53,621 bases of DNA from an uncultured Eubacteriaceae bacterium (GCA_947086655.1 CAMTZM010000014.1:1-53621); one strand, 5' to 3'. Counted from the first letter of the stretch, positions 1 through 8,706 are shown. Made by a program: numbers and translations. Notes: generated from the letters alone by a model not told the origin.

Positions 1-123
1 TTGTTGTTTCTGTATTATCATCAGAACCTACTGTTGTTGTTTCTGTATTATCATCAGAACCTACTGTTGTTGTTTCTGTATTATCATCAGAACCTACTGT
101 TGTTGTTTCTGTATTATCATCGC
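1..123 (-). repeat. 33-bp tandem repeat encoding DDNTETTTVGS linker
   Basis: Near-identical 33-bp units run from the left edge to about 123 and encode an 11-residue Asp/Asn/Thr-rich linker unit in frame with the cohesin-like/dockerin gene. At least three and a half copies are visible and the array continues off the edge. Such arrays readily change copy number by slippage. Confidence 0.9.
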
Positions 124-901
124 TAACCTCTGGGTCTACTGCAACAACATTTTTTACAGGAGCAATAATCTCAAAATCTTCACCTAAAACAGACTGTAAA
201 ATTGCAGATGCATCTTTAGCTGAAATTTCAGTTCCATAAACGGCTGCTGCTCTAACTTGGTCGTCATTAAATCTATCTGATGAATTTAAAACATAGTCTA
301 AAACCATAGACGCATCGTTAATATTAACAACACCGTCAAAGTTTACATCTCCAAACTCATAAACATTAACTAAAGCTTCTCCCTCCACAGCTAAATCTAA
401 ACTATTATTTTCAGCTCCTAAAGCTTCTTTAATTTCCGGAGAAAAAGCATATCCATTTTCTACATATGCAGCAGTACTTTTAACTTTTGCTTTAATCGTA
501 AACATTACATCTTTGTCTTCAAAGCTGTTTGTTCCACCTGCAAAATTAACCGTATATTTATTTTCTTCACCATATGTACCTTCAACTGTTGAACCTTCTG
601 AAGCCAAAACACTTACGTCCTCAAAAGTGTTCTTATCAATATTAAAATCAACTTTAAGACTGCTTACAGCCGCTCCATTTAATTTGTAAGCTTTTACTGG
701 AATTTCAACAGTATCACCTGTAAAGGCTGCTTCTACCTTTCCAATAAGTATTTTTGCTGTACTTTCAGTCACTTCTGTAATATCGCTTTCTGCTTTAACA
801 TTTTCTGAGATATTCTCCGCAAAAGTTACAGGAGAGTTAAAGCAGCTAACAGCCATTGCAAGAGAAAGTACCGTAGCGGCAAATCTCATTTTACCTCTCA
901 T
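1..901 (-). CDS. Secreted cohesin-like and dockerin-domain protein, C-terminus beyond left edge
   Basis: Translated by hand on the minus strand; it stays open to the left edge, so the C-terminus is missing. ATG at 901-899 has GGAGG 8 nt upstream. A signal peptide covers about residues 1-28 (MRGKMRF, hydrophobic core, cleavage near TFA-EN). Residues about 50-175 resemble a cohesin-type beta-sandwich (VEIPVKAY near the start, VMFTIKAKV in the middle). Residues about 180-240 look like a dockerin: the first loop GDVNFDGVVNINDAS has the calcium-ligand pattern, while the second (VYGTEISAKDAS) has lost the first acidic ligands. After that comes a linker of DDNTETTTVGS repeats. Inference: an extracellular scaffold or adaptor that could both bind and be bound. 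The cohesin call is by sequence pattern only. It has its own sigma-A promoter. Confidence 0.7.
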   Translation of the reverse strand, partial: MRGKMRFAATVLSLAMAVSCFNSPVTFAENISENVKAESDITEVTESTAKILIGKVEAAFTGDTVEIPVKAYKLNGAAVSSLKVDFNIDKNTFEDVSVLASEGSTVEGTYGEENKYTVNFAGGTNSFEDKDVMFTIKAKVKSTAAYVENGYAFSPEIKEALGAENNSLDLAVEGEALVNVYEFGDVNFDGVVNINDASMVLDYVLNSSDRFNDDQVRAAAVYGTEISAKDASAILQSVLGEDFEIIAPVKNVVAVDPEVSDDNTETTTVGSDDNTETTTVGSDDNTETTTVGSDDNTETT

Positions 902-1218
902 TATTACTACCTCCTTAAAAATTAGCCACAAAAGATTGGCTTTAGTAACATTTTACTTTGTAAAAACTATTCAGTCAAGAGTTTCAAAAATTTTATTGTA
1001 TACTATGCACAAGCAATTATTTTGTGCAAATTTACTTAAGATAAATTTAATTTAGTCAAATTTCAAGTTATTTTAATTTATAAATAAAAAAAATAACTAA
1101 ATTTTAAAAAATAAACTTATACTCAATTTAAATTTTCTATACATATTATATAAATAATTGCCTGATATTTTATATTTTTTTGTTTGTTTTAAGGAGGCAG
1201 TATGAAATTATGTATAAC
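902..1218. other. Intergenic, AT-rich
   Basis: Holds the promoter at 950-978 and otherwise only A/T-rich sequence. On the plus strand at 1192-1233 there is an AAGGAGG followed by a 10-codon ATG ORF overlapping the end of the next gene; I do not treat it as a gene. Confidence 0.6.
950..978 (-). promoter_or_regulatory. Sigma-A promoter of the cohesin-like/dockerin gene
   Basis: Reading the minus strand, TTGACT (978-973), a 17-nt spacer and TAAAAT (955-950) lie about 50 nt before the ATG. Confidence 0.75.
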
Positions 1219-2061
1219 TTACACCCTGTCATAAATTTCTTGTAAATATTCACAATCATTTTTATATCTTTGTTCGTTAGAATTTTCAATAAGCATTGTA
1301 ATATAAGGTTTCTTAGCTTTTAAATTAACAAAAAGATTCTCATAATTAAACATTCCCTCACCTACTGGTGCATATACAACTTTTCCATTTTCATCAAGCG
1401 TAAAATCCTTTACATGAATAACAGAAATTTTATCTCCAAAATAATCAAACGCTTTATTTATAACTTCGTCTTGATTTTTATAATTTTTTTCATCAATAAG
1501 ATTTACTGGGTCTAAAATAACCTCAATATTTGGAGAATCCATATCCGTAAGAAATCTTCTCATCATTTCCGGACAATAAATAGTATGTGTTGCAACAGCC
1601 TCTACTCCTACAATTACTCCTAATTTTTCAGCAGCCGCAACAATTTCTTTCATACTTTTTAATAAAATATTATAACAGCCTTCTGTATATGTAAAAGGCA
1701 CTATTTTAAAATTCTCGTCATATCTTCCTGTCTCTGTTCCTACCATATCAGCGCCTAAAATTCTTGCGTACTTCAAATGTTCAATAAACATCTTAATAGA
1801 ATCTTTTCTTTTTTGCTCATTTGGATTTGTAGGATTAATATAACAGCCGAGAACTGCTACATGAATGCCATTTTGTTTAAGCTTATCTCCTATAAAATGC
1901 GCAAGTCCGGGATTGTAATTTCCTGTTGTAAAATCAACATCAGAAATTGATTTTTTAAAAGCAAGCTGTACCTTATCAATATTATTTTCCTTAACCTTTG
2001 AAATAAAATCATTAAAACACTGTTTTCCCCCTAAATCATGTCCTCTCATACCAAAAGCCAT
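1219..2061 (-). CDS. Sugar phosphate isomerase/epimerase, xylose-isomerase-like TIM barrel
   Basis: A 280-residue protein of the AP-endonuclease-2/xylose isomerase-like TIM-barrel superfamily, usual for cytoplasmic ketose or inositol-type isomerases and epimerases. Features seen: MVGTETGRYDE around residue 105, VGVEAVATH near 150, IEVILDPVNLID near 180, VIHVKDF near 215 and LIENSNEQ near the end. These acidic and His residues are at the spacing of the metal-binding ligands in the family. ATG at 2061 has GGAGGTG about 9 nt upstream. It stands alone, downstream of tRNA-Val and its terminator, so the substrate cannot be inferred from neighbours. Confidence 0.75.
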   Translation of the reverse strand: MAFGMRGHDLGGKQCFNDFISKVKENNIDKVQLAFKKSISDVDFTTGNYNPGLAHFIGDKLKQNGIHVAVLGCYINPTNPNEQKRKDSIKMFIEHLKYARILGADMVGTETGRYDENFKIVPFTYTEGCYNILLKSMKEIVAAAEKLGVIVGVEAVATHTIYCPEMMRRFLTDMDSPNIEVILDPVNLIDEKNYKNQDEVINKAFDYFGDKISVIHVKDFTLDENGKVVYAPVGEGMFNYENLFVNLKAKKPYITMLIENSNEQRYKNDCEYLQEIYDRV

Positions 2062-2096
2062 AAAAAAAACACCTCCAAAATATAATAATTTTTATA

Positions 2097-2125
2097 ATAA
2101 AAAAAACTGCCGCAAAAGCAACAGT
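2097..2125 (-). terminator. Rho-independent terminator after tRNA-Val
   Basis: On the minus strand an 8-bp stem (ACTGTTGC/GCGGCAGT, with G-T pairs) with a TTTT loop is followed by eight T. It lies just past the tRNA 3' end. Confidence 0.8.
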
Positions 2126-2138
2126 AAAAAAGAAAAAA

Positions 2139-2211
2139 TGGGAACAATAGGGCTCGAACCTATGACCCTCTGCTTGTAAGGCAGATGCTCTCCCAGCTGA
2201 GCTATGCTCCC
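2139..2211 (-). tRNA. tRNA-Val (anticodon UAC)
   Basis: A 73-nt cloverleaf on the minus strand: acceptor GGGAGCA/TGTTCCC with one G-T pair, D-arm GCTCAGCTGGGAGAGC, anticodon stem TCTGC/GCAGA with loop CTTACAA (anticodon TAC), T-arm with GGTTCGAGCCC, discriminator A. CCA is not encoded. Confidence 0.95.
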
Positions 2212-2234
2212 ATATCTTAAACTAACTGTTTTTT

Positions 2235-2263
2235 ATAATACACCCAAAATAAAAAAATGTCAA
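2235..2263 (-). promoter_or_regulatory. Sigma-A promoter of tRNA-Val
   Basis: Minus strand TTGACA (2263-2258), 17-nt spacer, TATTAT (2240-2235), ending 24 nt before the mature tRNA 5' end. Confidence 0.85.
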
Positions 2264-2303
2264 TAGCTTATTTTAAAAAAAATAAATTATTTTAAATACA
2301 ATA

Positions 2304-2362
2304 ACGGATAACGCTTAAATAGCGGTGGACTTCCTCCATCGGTTAAATACTGCGCTATCCGT
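2304..2362. repeat. Dispersed palindrome, family B copy 1
   Basis: Imperfect 59-bp inverted repeat: ACGGATAACGC at the left pairs with GCGCTATCCGT at the right, with TGGACTTCCTCCATCGG in the middle. The inner part, including CGGTTAAATA, closely matches the copy at 43390-43503. Being directly after the htpG stop, it may also act as that gene's terminator. Confidence 0.65.
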
Positions 2363-2378
2363 CTATGCAGCAAAAAAT

Positions 2379-4292
2379 TTATTCAGCGTTTTTTAAAGCA
2401 AGTTCCAATATTTTATTGCTTCTTTCAATAAAATTAGTCATCTCTTTCATATCCAAAGGTTTATTGCTCATAGATGCCAAATCATAAATCTGCTTACATA
2501 CAAGTTCAATATCATCTTTCCTTCCATCATCATCTTTTATAGATAAAAGCAATTTAACAACATCATTATTTTTATTTAAAATAAGCGTTTGCTCAATAGG
2601 CATATCTCCAAAACTCATACCATATATACTGCTCATTTCACTCATTCTTCTTGCCTGCTCGCTTATTTGTATAATTCCTGAAACTTGATTTGATTTAAGC
2701 GACTCTGCCTTAACTTTCAAATTCTCAACGCCTGTCATATCTCTAAAAAGCTTTTCGAGACTTTCGTTGTTTTTATTATCTTCCTCTGATGAATCCTCGT
2801 TTTCATTCTCATCTTTATCTTTTAAACTTGATTCTATGTCAGCATCAATTCTCTCAAACCTAACTTCATTATTATACATCTCAAGTACAGAAATATAAGG
2901 ATTATCAAGTCTTGTATCAAGTATTACCGCTTCCATAGAATTATCATTAAACATTTTTACATATTGAGCCTGTTGTTTTTCATCTGTAACATAAAATACT
3001 TTGTTTTCATGTTTCTCTTTATTTCTGTCTAAATACTCACTTAATGTTACATAATCATCTTTAGTTGTTTTAAATAAAAGAGACTCTTTTATCTTATCAT
3101 AAAAATCTTTGTCTTTTATACAGCCGTATTTAATAAATTGAGCTATATTATCCCAAAACTTTTCATATTCTTCTCTTTCTTTTTTAAACAATTCATTAAG
3201 CTTATCAGCAACCTTTTTAGTAATATATCCGGACATCTTTGTAACATATCCATCATTTTGAAGAAAACTTCTTGATACATTAAGAGGCAAATCCGGACAA
3301 TCAATAGTACCCTTTAAAAGTAAGAGAAATTCTGGTATTACCTCTTTTATATTATCTGCTATAAATACCTGATTATTATAAAGTTTAACTTGTCCCTCTA
3401 TGGAATCAAGTTCATGTTTTAATTTTGGAAAATATAATATTCCTTTAAGTCTAAAAGGATAATCCATATTTAGATGAATCCAAAATAAAGGCTCATTAAA
3501 ATCAGTAAATACCTCATGATAAAACTTTTTGTATTCCTCGTCCGTACAGTCTTTAGGAGCTTTAAGCCATAAAGGATTAGTTTTATTTACAGGTTTTTTC
3601 TCCTCCTGCTCATTATTTTCCTCAACTGTACTTTCCTCATTATTTTTATTTTCGTCCTTTTTCTCATTTAAATCCTCAAAGAAAATTTCAATAGGCATAA
3701 AATAGCAATATTTAGCAAGTATTTCTTTTATTTTATAAGGATTTAAAAATTCTTTATTATCCTCTCCTATATAAAGAATAATATCTGTTCCTCTTTCAGT
3801 TTTATCGCTTTCACCTAATTCATATTCTATTCCGCCGTCGCATATCCATCTTGCCGCAGCAGCACCTTCTTTATAAGAAAGAGAATCAATCTGTACCTTA
3901 TCTGCAACCATAAAAGCTGAATAAAATCCTAAACCAAAATGTCCAATTATGTCAGAACCTTCATCCATCTTTTCTTTATATTTATTTATAAAATCATTAG
4001 CTCCCGAAAAAGCAATTTGGGCAATATACTCCTTAATTTCATCAGCCGTCATACCTATTCCGTTATCAGAAAATTTAATAGTTTTATTTTCTTTGTCAAC
4101 AGATACATTAATACGAAAATTTGAATCATCTGCTTTGGCCTCTCCCATACTTATAAGCTTTTTAAGCTTTGTAACGGCGTCACACCCATTTGATACAAGT
4201 TCTCGTACAAATATATCTGTATCTGAGTAGAGCCATTTTTTAATAATAGGTAAAATATTTTCGCTGTTAATTGAAAGACTTCCCTTTTCCAA
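2379..4292 (-). CDS. htpG: Hsp90-family chaperone HtpG
   Basis: ATP-dependent cytoplasmic chaperone, 637 residues, close to the family's usual length of about 620-640. GHKL ATPase motifs are clear: ELVSNGCDAV (31-40), DNGIGM (76-81), GHFGLGFYS (117-125). An acidic, Asn/Glu-rich insertion (about 205-235) separates the ATPase and middle domains. The middle domain contains FWIHLNMDYPFRLKGILYFP and the client/ATPase-coupling segment PLNVSRSFLQ. There is no C-terminal MEEVD, as expected for bacteria. The start is TTG at 4292, chosen by AGGAGG 8 nt upstream; no ATG fits. A sigma-A promoter and a perfect CIRCE site lie upstream, suggesting HrcA control, which is not the case for htpG in B. subtilis. 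Confidence 0.97.
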   Translation of the reverse strand: MEKGSLSINSENILPIIKKWLYSDTDIFVRELVSNGCDAVTKLKKLISMGEAKADDSNFRINVSVDKENKTIKFSDNGIGMTADEIKEYIAQIAFSGANDFINKYKEKMDEGSDIIGHFGLGFYSAFMVADKVQIDSLSYKEGAAAARWICDGGIEYELGESDKTERGTDIILYIGEDNKEFLNPYKIKEILAKYCYFMPIEIFFEDLNEKKDENKNNEESTVEENNEQEEKKPVNKTNPLWLKAPKDCTDEEYKKFYHEVFTDFNEPLFWIHLNMDYPFRLKGILYFPKLKHELDSIEGQVKLYNNQVFIADNIKEVIPEFLLLLKGTIDCPDLPLNVSRSFLQNDGYVTKMSGYITKKVADKLNELFKKEREEYEKFWDNIAQFIKYGCIKDKDFYDKIKESLLFKTTKDDYVTLSEYLDRNKEKHENKVFYVTDEKQQAQYVKMFNDNSMEAVILDTRLDNPYISVLEMYNNEVRFERIDADIESSLKDKDENENEDSSEEDNKNNESLEKLFRDMTGVENLKVKAESLKSNQVSGIIQISEQARRMSEMSSIYGMSFGDMPIEQTLILNKNNDVVKLLLSIKDDDGRKDDIELVCKQIYDLASMSNKPLDMKEMTNFIERSNKILELALKNAE

Positions 4293-4436
4293 TATAAAAA
4301 CCTCCTAATTAAAGAAAATAATTATTAGAGCGTATATAAATTAACTTACCTTTGTACTTAGTTTATAATATTTTAAAAAATTAATTGGTCAGTTAAATAT
4401 ATACCCTATTTCAAAAAACAATTTTTTCATAATAAT

Positions 4437-4465
4437 ATGATAAACACTTATGTAAAAAATGTCAA
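4437..4465 (-). promoter_or_regulatory. Sigma-A promoter of htpG
   Basis: Minus strand TTGACA (4465-4460), 17-nt spacer, TATCAT (4442-4437). It leaves a leader of about 140 nt before the TTG start. Confidence 0.8.
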
Positions 4466-4472
4466 GAAAAAT

Positions 4473-4499
4473 TTAGCACTCACATTAAATGAGTGCTAA
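4473..4499. promoter_or_regulatory. CIRCE operator (HrcA binding site)
   Basis: Perfect consensus TTAGCACTC-N9-GAGTGCTAA. It ends 7 bp upstream of the htpG -35 box rather than over or after the transcription start, and 9 bp from the thiI stop codon. HrcA is the known repressor for this site; hrcA is not in the window. Confidence 0.95.
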
Positions 4500-4508
4500 C
4501 AAAATTGT

Positions 4509-5684
4509 CTAAAATTCTATTATCTCACAATTATTTTTAGCATCTAAAATTAAATTATCTAAATTATCAAGTTTTAACTCAATATTTTCTATTATACTTT
4601 TTTTAGGCTTTGTTTCAGGGTGTTTAGCTACAAAAATAGTACAGCAGTCTTCATAAGGACGTATAGATATTTCAAATGTCCCTATTTTTTTAGATATATC
4701 AACTATTTCTTGTTTATCAAGTCCTAAAAGCGGTCTTAAAACAACTACCTCTTTTGCCGCCGAATTTATAGCATTAATAGCCGGAAGCGTCTGACTTGCC
4801 ACTTGTCCTATACTATCCCCTGTAATAAGAGCTGAGTAATTATTTTCAACGGCAATTTTTTCAGCGGTTTTAAGCATTGCTCTTTTAAGAAAAATTGTTA
4901 TTTTTTCTTCCGGAACATTTTCATATAAATAAAGCTGAACATCTGTAAACGGTACAATATAAAGCTTTATTCCGCCTGTAAAAACACAAAGTCTCTCTGC
5001 AATATCTTTAACCTTTTGTTTTGCTCTTTCCGATGTATAAGGCGGAGAATCAAAATAAACCGCTGAAATACTTGTACCTCTTTTGGCTGCTAAAAAACCG
5101 GCAACCGGAGAATCTATACCTCCTGACATAAGAAGCAGCGCTTTGCCGGAAGAACCTACTGGAAGACCGCCTACACCATATATAAGTTTTGAATATATAT
5201 AGGCATTATTTCTTAACTCAACCATTAATACAACTTGAGGATTATGAACATCTACTTTTGAATTTTTCATATTATTAAGAACATATCCGCCTACATCTGC
5301 TGATACTTGTCTTGAATCAAGAGGGTAACGCTTATCAGAACGCTTTGTCTCTACTTTAAATGTAAAATTATCTTTTGAAAAATACATTTTCATATGCTCA
5401 AGCGCATTTTTTCTTATATTTTCTATACTTTGGTCTTCGAGCCTTATTCCTAAACATACAGCAGTTACTCCCGGTATATTTATTACATAAGGTATTATAT
5501 TATCATAATCAAATTTATCGTTATCACCTTCTATTATAAAACGACCTTGCTCTTTTATTACATTGTAATTGCCAAAAGAAGAAATATTTTTCTGTATTAT
5601 TTTTATAAGACGATTTTCAATAAGTCGTCTGTTTTTTCCTCTCATAGCAATTTCGCCATATTTAACAAGAAGAACCTCTTTCAT
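4509..5684 (-). CDS. thiI: tRNA 4-thiouridine synthase ThiI
   Basis: Cytoplasmic enzyme adenylating U8 of tRNA and transferring sulfur; it also feeds thiamine thiazole synthesis in some bacteria. 391 residues: an N-terminal ferredoxin-like and THUMP region (about 1-165) and a PP-loop ATPase domain with LLLMSGGIDSPVAGF (183-197). EDCCTIFVAKHP near residue 345 holds the usual Cys of the catalytic domain. The C-terminal rhodanese domain of the E. coli form is absent, as in most Firmicutes, so sulfur must come directly from a cysteine desulfurase. That partner is encoded 14 nt upstream. Confidence 0.95.
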   Translation of the reverse strand: MKEVLLVKYGEIAMRGKNRRLIENRLIKIIQKNISSFGNYNVIKEQGRFIIEGDNDKFDYDNIIPYVINIPGVTAVCLGIRLEDQSIENIRKNALEHMKMYFSKDNFTFKVETKRSDKRYPLDSRQVSADVGGYVLNNMKNSKVDVHNPQVVLMVELRNNAYIYSKLIYGVGGLPVGSSGKALLLMSGGIDSPVAGFLAAKRGTSISAVYFDSPPYTSERAKQKVKDIAERLCVFTGGIKLYIVPFTDVQLYLYENVPEEKITIFLKRAMLKTAEKIAVENNYSALITGDSIGQVASQTLPAINAINSAAKEVVVLRPLLGLDKQEIVDISKKIGTFEISIRPYEDCCTIFVAKHPETKPKKSIIENIELKLDNLDNLILDAKNNCEIIEF

Positions 5685-5698
5685 AATTAAAATCTTCC

Positions 5699-6835
5699 TT
5701 ATCTTTTTTTATATTTTCTAAGTTTTTTTACACAATCAATAATAACATCTCTGCATATTTGAGCTTCTTTAAGAGTATTTTCAGCACAAAAACTAAACCT
5801 TAATGAACTATCAGCCATTTTTGGCGCAATTATACTTACTGTTGTTTTATGTTTTTTTTGTCTGCTTGAGCATGCTGCCCCAGTCGATACATATATATTT
5901 TCTTTTTCAAGTGCATGCAGCAAAACCTCCGCCTTTACTCCTTCAAAGCTTAAATTTAAAATATAAGGGCTTCCGTTTTCAATACTTCCGTTTATATTCA
6001 CACCATCAATCATATTTTGAATTTTAATAAGTTCATTTTTTACAATTTTAGCTTTTTGTTCATTTTCTTTCATTTTTTCAATCATTATATTAGAACTGCA
6101 CGCAAATGCACATATAGCCGGAGTATTTTCAGTCCCCGGACGAATTCCCCTTTGCTGACTGCCTCCTGCTCCTATTGGGCTTATTTTAATTCCCTTTTTT
6201 ATATAAATTCCTCCGACTCCTTTAGGCGCATGTATTTTATGTCCGCTTACAGTCGCAATATCCACATACTTTAAATCAATTTCCTGTTTTGTAAAGCTCT
6301 GCACACAATCAGAATGAAAAACAACATTTTCGTTCTTTTTCTTTATAATTCTTCCTATTTCGTTTATATTCTGAATAGAGCCTATTTCATTGTTTACATT
6401 CATAATGCTTACAAATATTGTATCATCTTTTACCAATTCAGCAAGTTTTTCAATATTTACTATTCCATTACTGTCAGTTTCTGCATAAGTTATGTTAAAT
6501 CCTTCGTCTTTTAGCATTTCAAACGAATTTATTACTGAAGGATGTTCTATAAAAGATGTTATAATATGTCTTCCATATCTTTTCATACGTCTGCAAAATC
6601 CTAAAATCGCTATATTATTGGCTTCAGTCCCTCCTGATGTAAAATAAAAATCTCCAAAAGCATTTTTAAAACATTTTAATATATCTTTTTCTGCCTTGTC
6701 TATACTTTTTTCGGCAGCAAATCCAAAAGAATGTAAAGATGATGGATTTCCAAACTCCTCTGTCATCATTTTCAAAGCGCATTGAGCCGACTCTTTTAAT
6801 GTTTTTGTAGCAGCAGCGTTATCAAAATAAATCAA
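5699..6835 (-). CDS. Cysteine desulfurase (NifS/IscS family), ThiI partner
   Basis: PLP enzyme releasing sulfur from cysteine as an enzyme-bound persulfide. 378 residues beginning MIYFDNAA, typical of the family. PLP-lysine motif SGHKIHAPKG (K200); catalytic loop STGAACSSRQKKHK with Cys322; FTSGGTEANN near 65-74 binds PLP phosphate. The start is TTG at 6835 with AAGGAGAG 7 nt upstream. It is directly followed by thiI, the arrangement of the dedicated NifZ-ThiI pair of Bacilli, so its main role is probably tRNA thiolation rather than general Fe-S assembly. The role assignment is inference from gene order. Confidence 0.93.
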   Translation of the reverse strand: MIYFDNAAATKTLKESAQCALKMMTEEFGNPSSLHSFGFAAEKSIDKAEKDILKCFKNAFGDFYFTSGGTEANNIAILGFCRRMKRYGRHIITSFIEHPSVINSFEMLKDEGFNITYAETDSNGIVNIEKLAELVKDDTIFVSIMNVNNEIGSIQNINEIGRIIKKKNENVVFHSDCVQSFTKQEIDLKYVDIATVSGHKIHAPKGVGGIYIKKGIKISPIGAGGSQQRGIRPGTENTPAICAFACSSNIMIEKMKENEQKAKIVKNELIKIQNMIDGVNINGSIENGSPYILNLSFEGVKAEVLLHALEKENIYVSTGAACSSRQKKHKTTVSIIAPKMADSSLRFSFCAENTLKEAQICRDVIIDCVKKLRKYKKR

Positions 6836-6859
6836 TTTATTTCTCTCCTTAATTATAAT

Positions 6860-7618
6860 TTAAAGTTCTTGCTTATTAAAATTATAAGAATCTTCAAGTT
6901 CATAAAGAATTATTACAAGGGTTACAAGTCCGGCTGTTTCCGTTCTTAATATTCTTTTTCCTAAAGAAATTGTTTTTATTCCTTTTTCTTTAATAAATTG
7001 TATTTCTTCTTGTGAAAACCCACCTTCAGGCCCTATAAAAACAGCAATTGAACCAGAAATTATACTTTTGACTGCGTTTTTCAAACTGTTTTCTTCTTCT
7101 TTTTCATAAGGAAAAATTATATTTTCATTATATTTTAAAGCATAGTTAACAGCATCTTTAAAATTCATTATGTTTTCAACAACTGGAATTTTTCCTCGTC
7201 CGCATTGCTTTGCCGCTGATTCTGAAATTTTATTCCATCTTTTAATCTTTTTTTCTTCTTTTCCTTTAAAATTAACTGCCGTATAATCCGTAATTACAGG
7301 CACAATTTTATCTATTCCACCTTCAACGCATTTTTGTATTGTAAGCTCCATTCTTTCACCTTTAGAAATTCCCTGATAAAGCGTTACTTTTATTGAAGGC
7401 TCATTCTCATTTTTAAATTTCTCCAAAATACTTGCTTTTACAAGCTTTTTGTCCAATTGTGTAATTAAACATCTATAATCATTTGAATTATTGTCACAGC
7501 ATATTATTTCATCGTTTATTTTCATTCTCAATACAGAATTTATATGAATAGCGTCTTCATCTTTAATTAAAATATATCCGTCTTTAAAATCTTCTTTTTC
7601 CACAAAAAATTTAGGCAT
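6860..7618 (-). CDS. rsmE: 16S rRNA m3U1498 methyltransferase RsmE
   Basis: SAM-dependent methyltransferase of the SPOUT class acting on U1498 of 16S rRNA. 252 residues, usual length. An N-terminal PUA-like region is followed by the knotted domain with FIGPEGGFS (194-202) and ILRTETAG (223-230), the family's SAM-binding signature. The ATG at 7618 lies one base after the prmA stop, with GGAAGGAAAATAAT upstream, so it is translationally linked to prmA. The prmA-rsmE pairing is common in Firmicutes. Confidence 0.95.
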   Translation of the reverse strand: MPKFFVEKEDFKDGYILIKDEDAIHINSVLRMKINDEIICCDNNSNDYRCLITQLDKKLVKASILEKFKNENEPSIKVTLYQGISKGERMELTIQKCVEGGIDKIVPVITDYTAVNFKGKEEKKIKRWNKISESAAKQCGRGKIPVVENIMNFKDAVNYALKYNENIIFPYEKEEENSLKNAVKSIISGSIAVFIGPEGGFSQEEIQFIKEKGIKTISLGKRILRTETAGLVTLVIILYELEDSYNFNKQEL

Positions 7619-7619
7619 A

Positions 7620-8594
7620 TTATTTTCCTTCCTTTGCGGTAATGCTTACCCACTCATCCTTAAATGATTTTTCTAATATAGTAAATCCATTTTCATCAAG
7701 TACATTAGAAACTTCTTTTTCCCTGTCTTTTATTATTCCTGAAGATATGAAAATTCCGCCTTTTTTAATATGTTCTTTTACAAATGGAGAAAAAGCAATA
7801 ATTACATCGGCAATTATATTAGCCGTTACAATGTCATATTTTTCATAACCTATTGTATCCCTTAATTTTTTATCCTCTATTGCGTTTCCTGAAACAACCG
7901 TGTATCTGTCTTTATATATATTATTGTATTGAGCATTCTCATAAGCTGTTTTTACAGCATTTTCATCTATATCAACAGCAAAAGCCGTATCTGCTCCTAA
8001 AATAAGTGCTGCAACCGACAGTATACCGCTTCCGCAGCCCAAATCAAGTACCTTATCGTTATTTTTCAAATATTTTTCAAGCCCTTCTATACATAACTGA
8101 GTTGTTTGATGAAGTCCTGTTCCAAATACATGGCCGGGATTAATTTTAATTACAGAACGCCCATCAGAATCAAAGTTTTCTTCCCATATAGGAACTACAA
8201 TTACATTTTTTCCTATTTTCAAAGGCTTATAGTATTCTTTCCACTTATTAAGCCATATTTCATCATCAGAGCATGAAGTTTCAATATTTAAACTTCCCAT
8301 ATCTATACCGGCATTTATTGTTTTCAGCCTTTCAACGCCTTCTTTTATTTTAGCAAGTATTTCCATTCCATAAGGGTTATTGCTTACATAGGCAATTACA
8401 CTTACAGGTCTTTCTTTTTGATTAATAAGTTCCTCGCCTACATAATCCCAATATTTTGAACTTTCTTCTATAAAAGTCTTTACTTCCTCTGGATTGTCAA
8501 TCTGAACTCCTGTTACGCCTGTTTCCATTAACATAGCACATACAGCCTCAATAGCGTCTTTCGATGTGTAAATTTTAGTCTCTATCCATTCCAT
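7620..8594 (-). CDS. prmA: Ribosomal protein L11 methyltransferase PrmA
   Basis: Trimethylates ribosomal protein L11. 324 residues from ATG 8594. Seen: MEWIETKIYT start, substrate-recognition region, FGTGLHQTTQ (157-166) and SAM motif I VLDLGCGSG (182-190), then AVDIDENAV. The reading frame is open for 31 more codons upstream, but that stretch lies in a palindromic element, and GGAGGG is 10 nt before the MEW start, so I choose the shorter form. First gene of prmA-rsmE-nifS-thiI. Confidence 0.95.
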   Translation of the reverse strand: MEWIETKIYTSKDAIEAVCAMLMETGVTGVQIDNPEEVKTFIEESSKYWDYVGEELINQKERPVSVIAYVSNNPYGMEILAKIKEGVERLKTINAGIDMGSLNIETSCSDDEIWLNKWKEYYKPLKIGKNVIVVPIWEENFDSDGRSVIKINPGHVFGTGLHQTTQLCIEGLEKYLKNNDKVLDLGCGSGILSVAALILGADTAFAVDIDENAVKTAYENAQYNNIYKDRYTVVSGNAIEDKKLRDTIGYEKYDIVTANIIADVIIAFSPFVKEHIKKGGIFISSGIIKDREKEVSNVLDENGFTILEKSFKDEWVSITAKEGK

Positions 8595-8622
8595 AACAAT
8601 TACGCCCTCCAATATAAAATAA

Positions 8623-8706
8623 AATCCGAAAAGCAAAGTAAGGGAAACGCTGATTACTATTTTTAAAACTAAATCAACATTTCCCAAAACCCTTATTTTT
8701 CGGATT
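8623..8706. repeat. Palindromic element, family C copy 1
   Basis: 84-bp inverted repeat: outer arms AATCCGAAAA/TTTTCGGATT, inner arms GGGAAACGCTGATT and AATCAACATTTCCC. It lies between the SLH gene and prmA and overlaps the open frame before prmA. It may double as the terminator of the SLH gene. Confidence 0.7.

Noticed and set aside
1192..1233. AAGGAGG followed by a 10-codon ATG reading frame on the plus strand
   Set aside because: Very short, overlaps the end of the minus-strand isomerase and has no clear promoter; most likely chance.
8595..8687. N-terminal extension of PrmA by 31 residues
   Set aside because: Lies in a palindrome, has no ribosome binding site, and the GGAGGG-supported ATG at 8594 matches the family.
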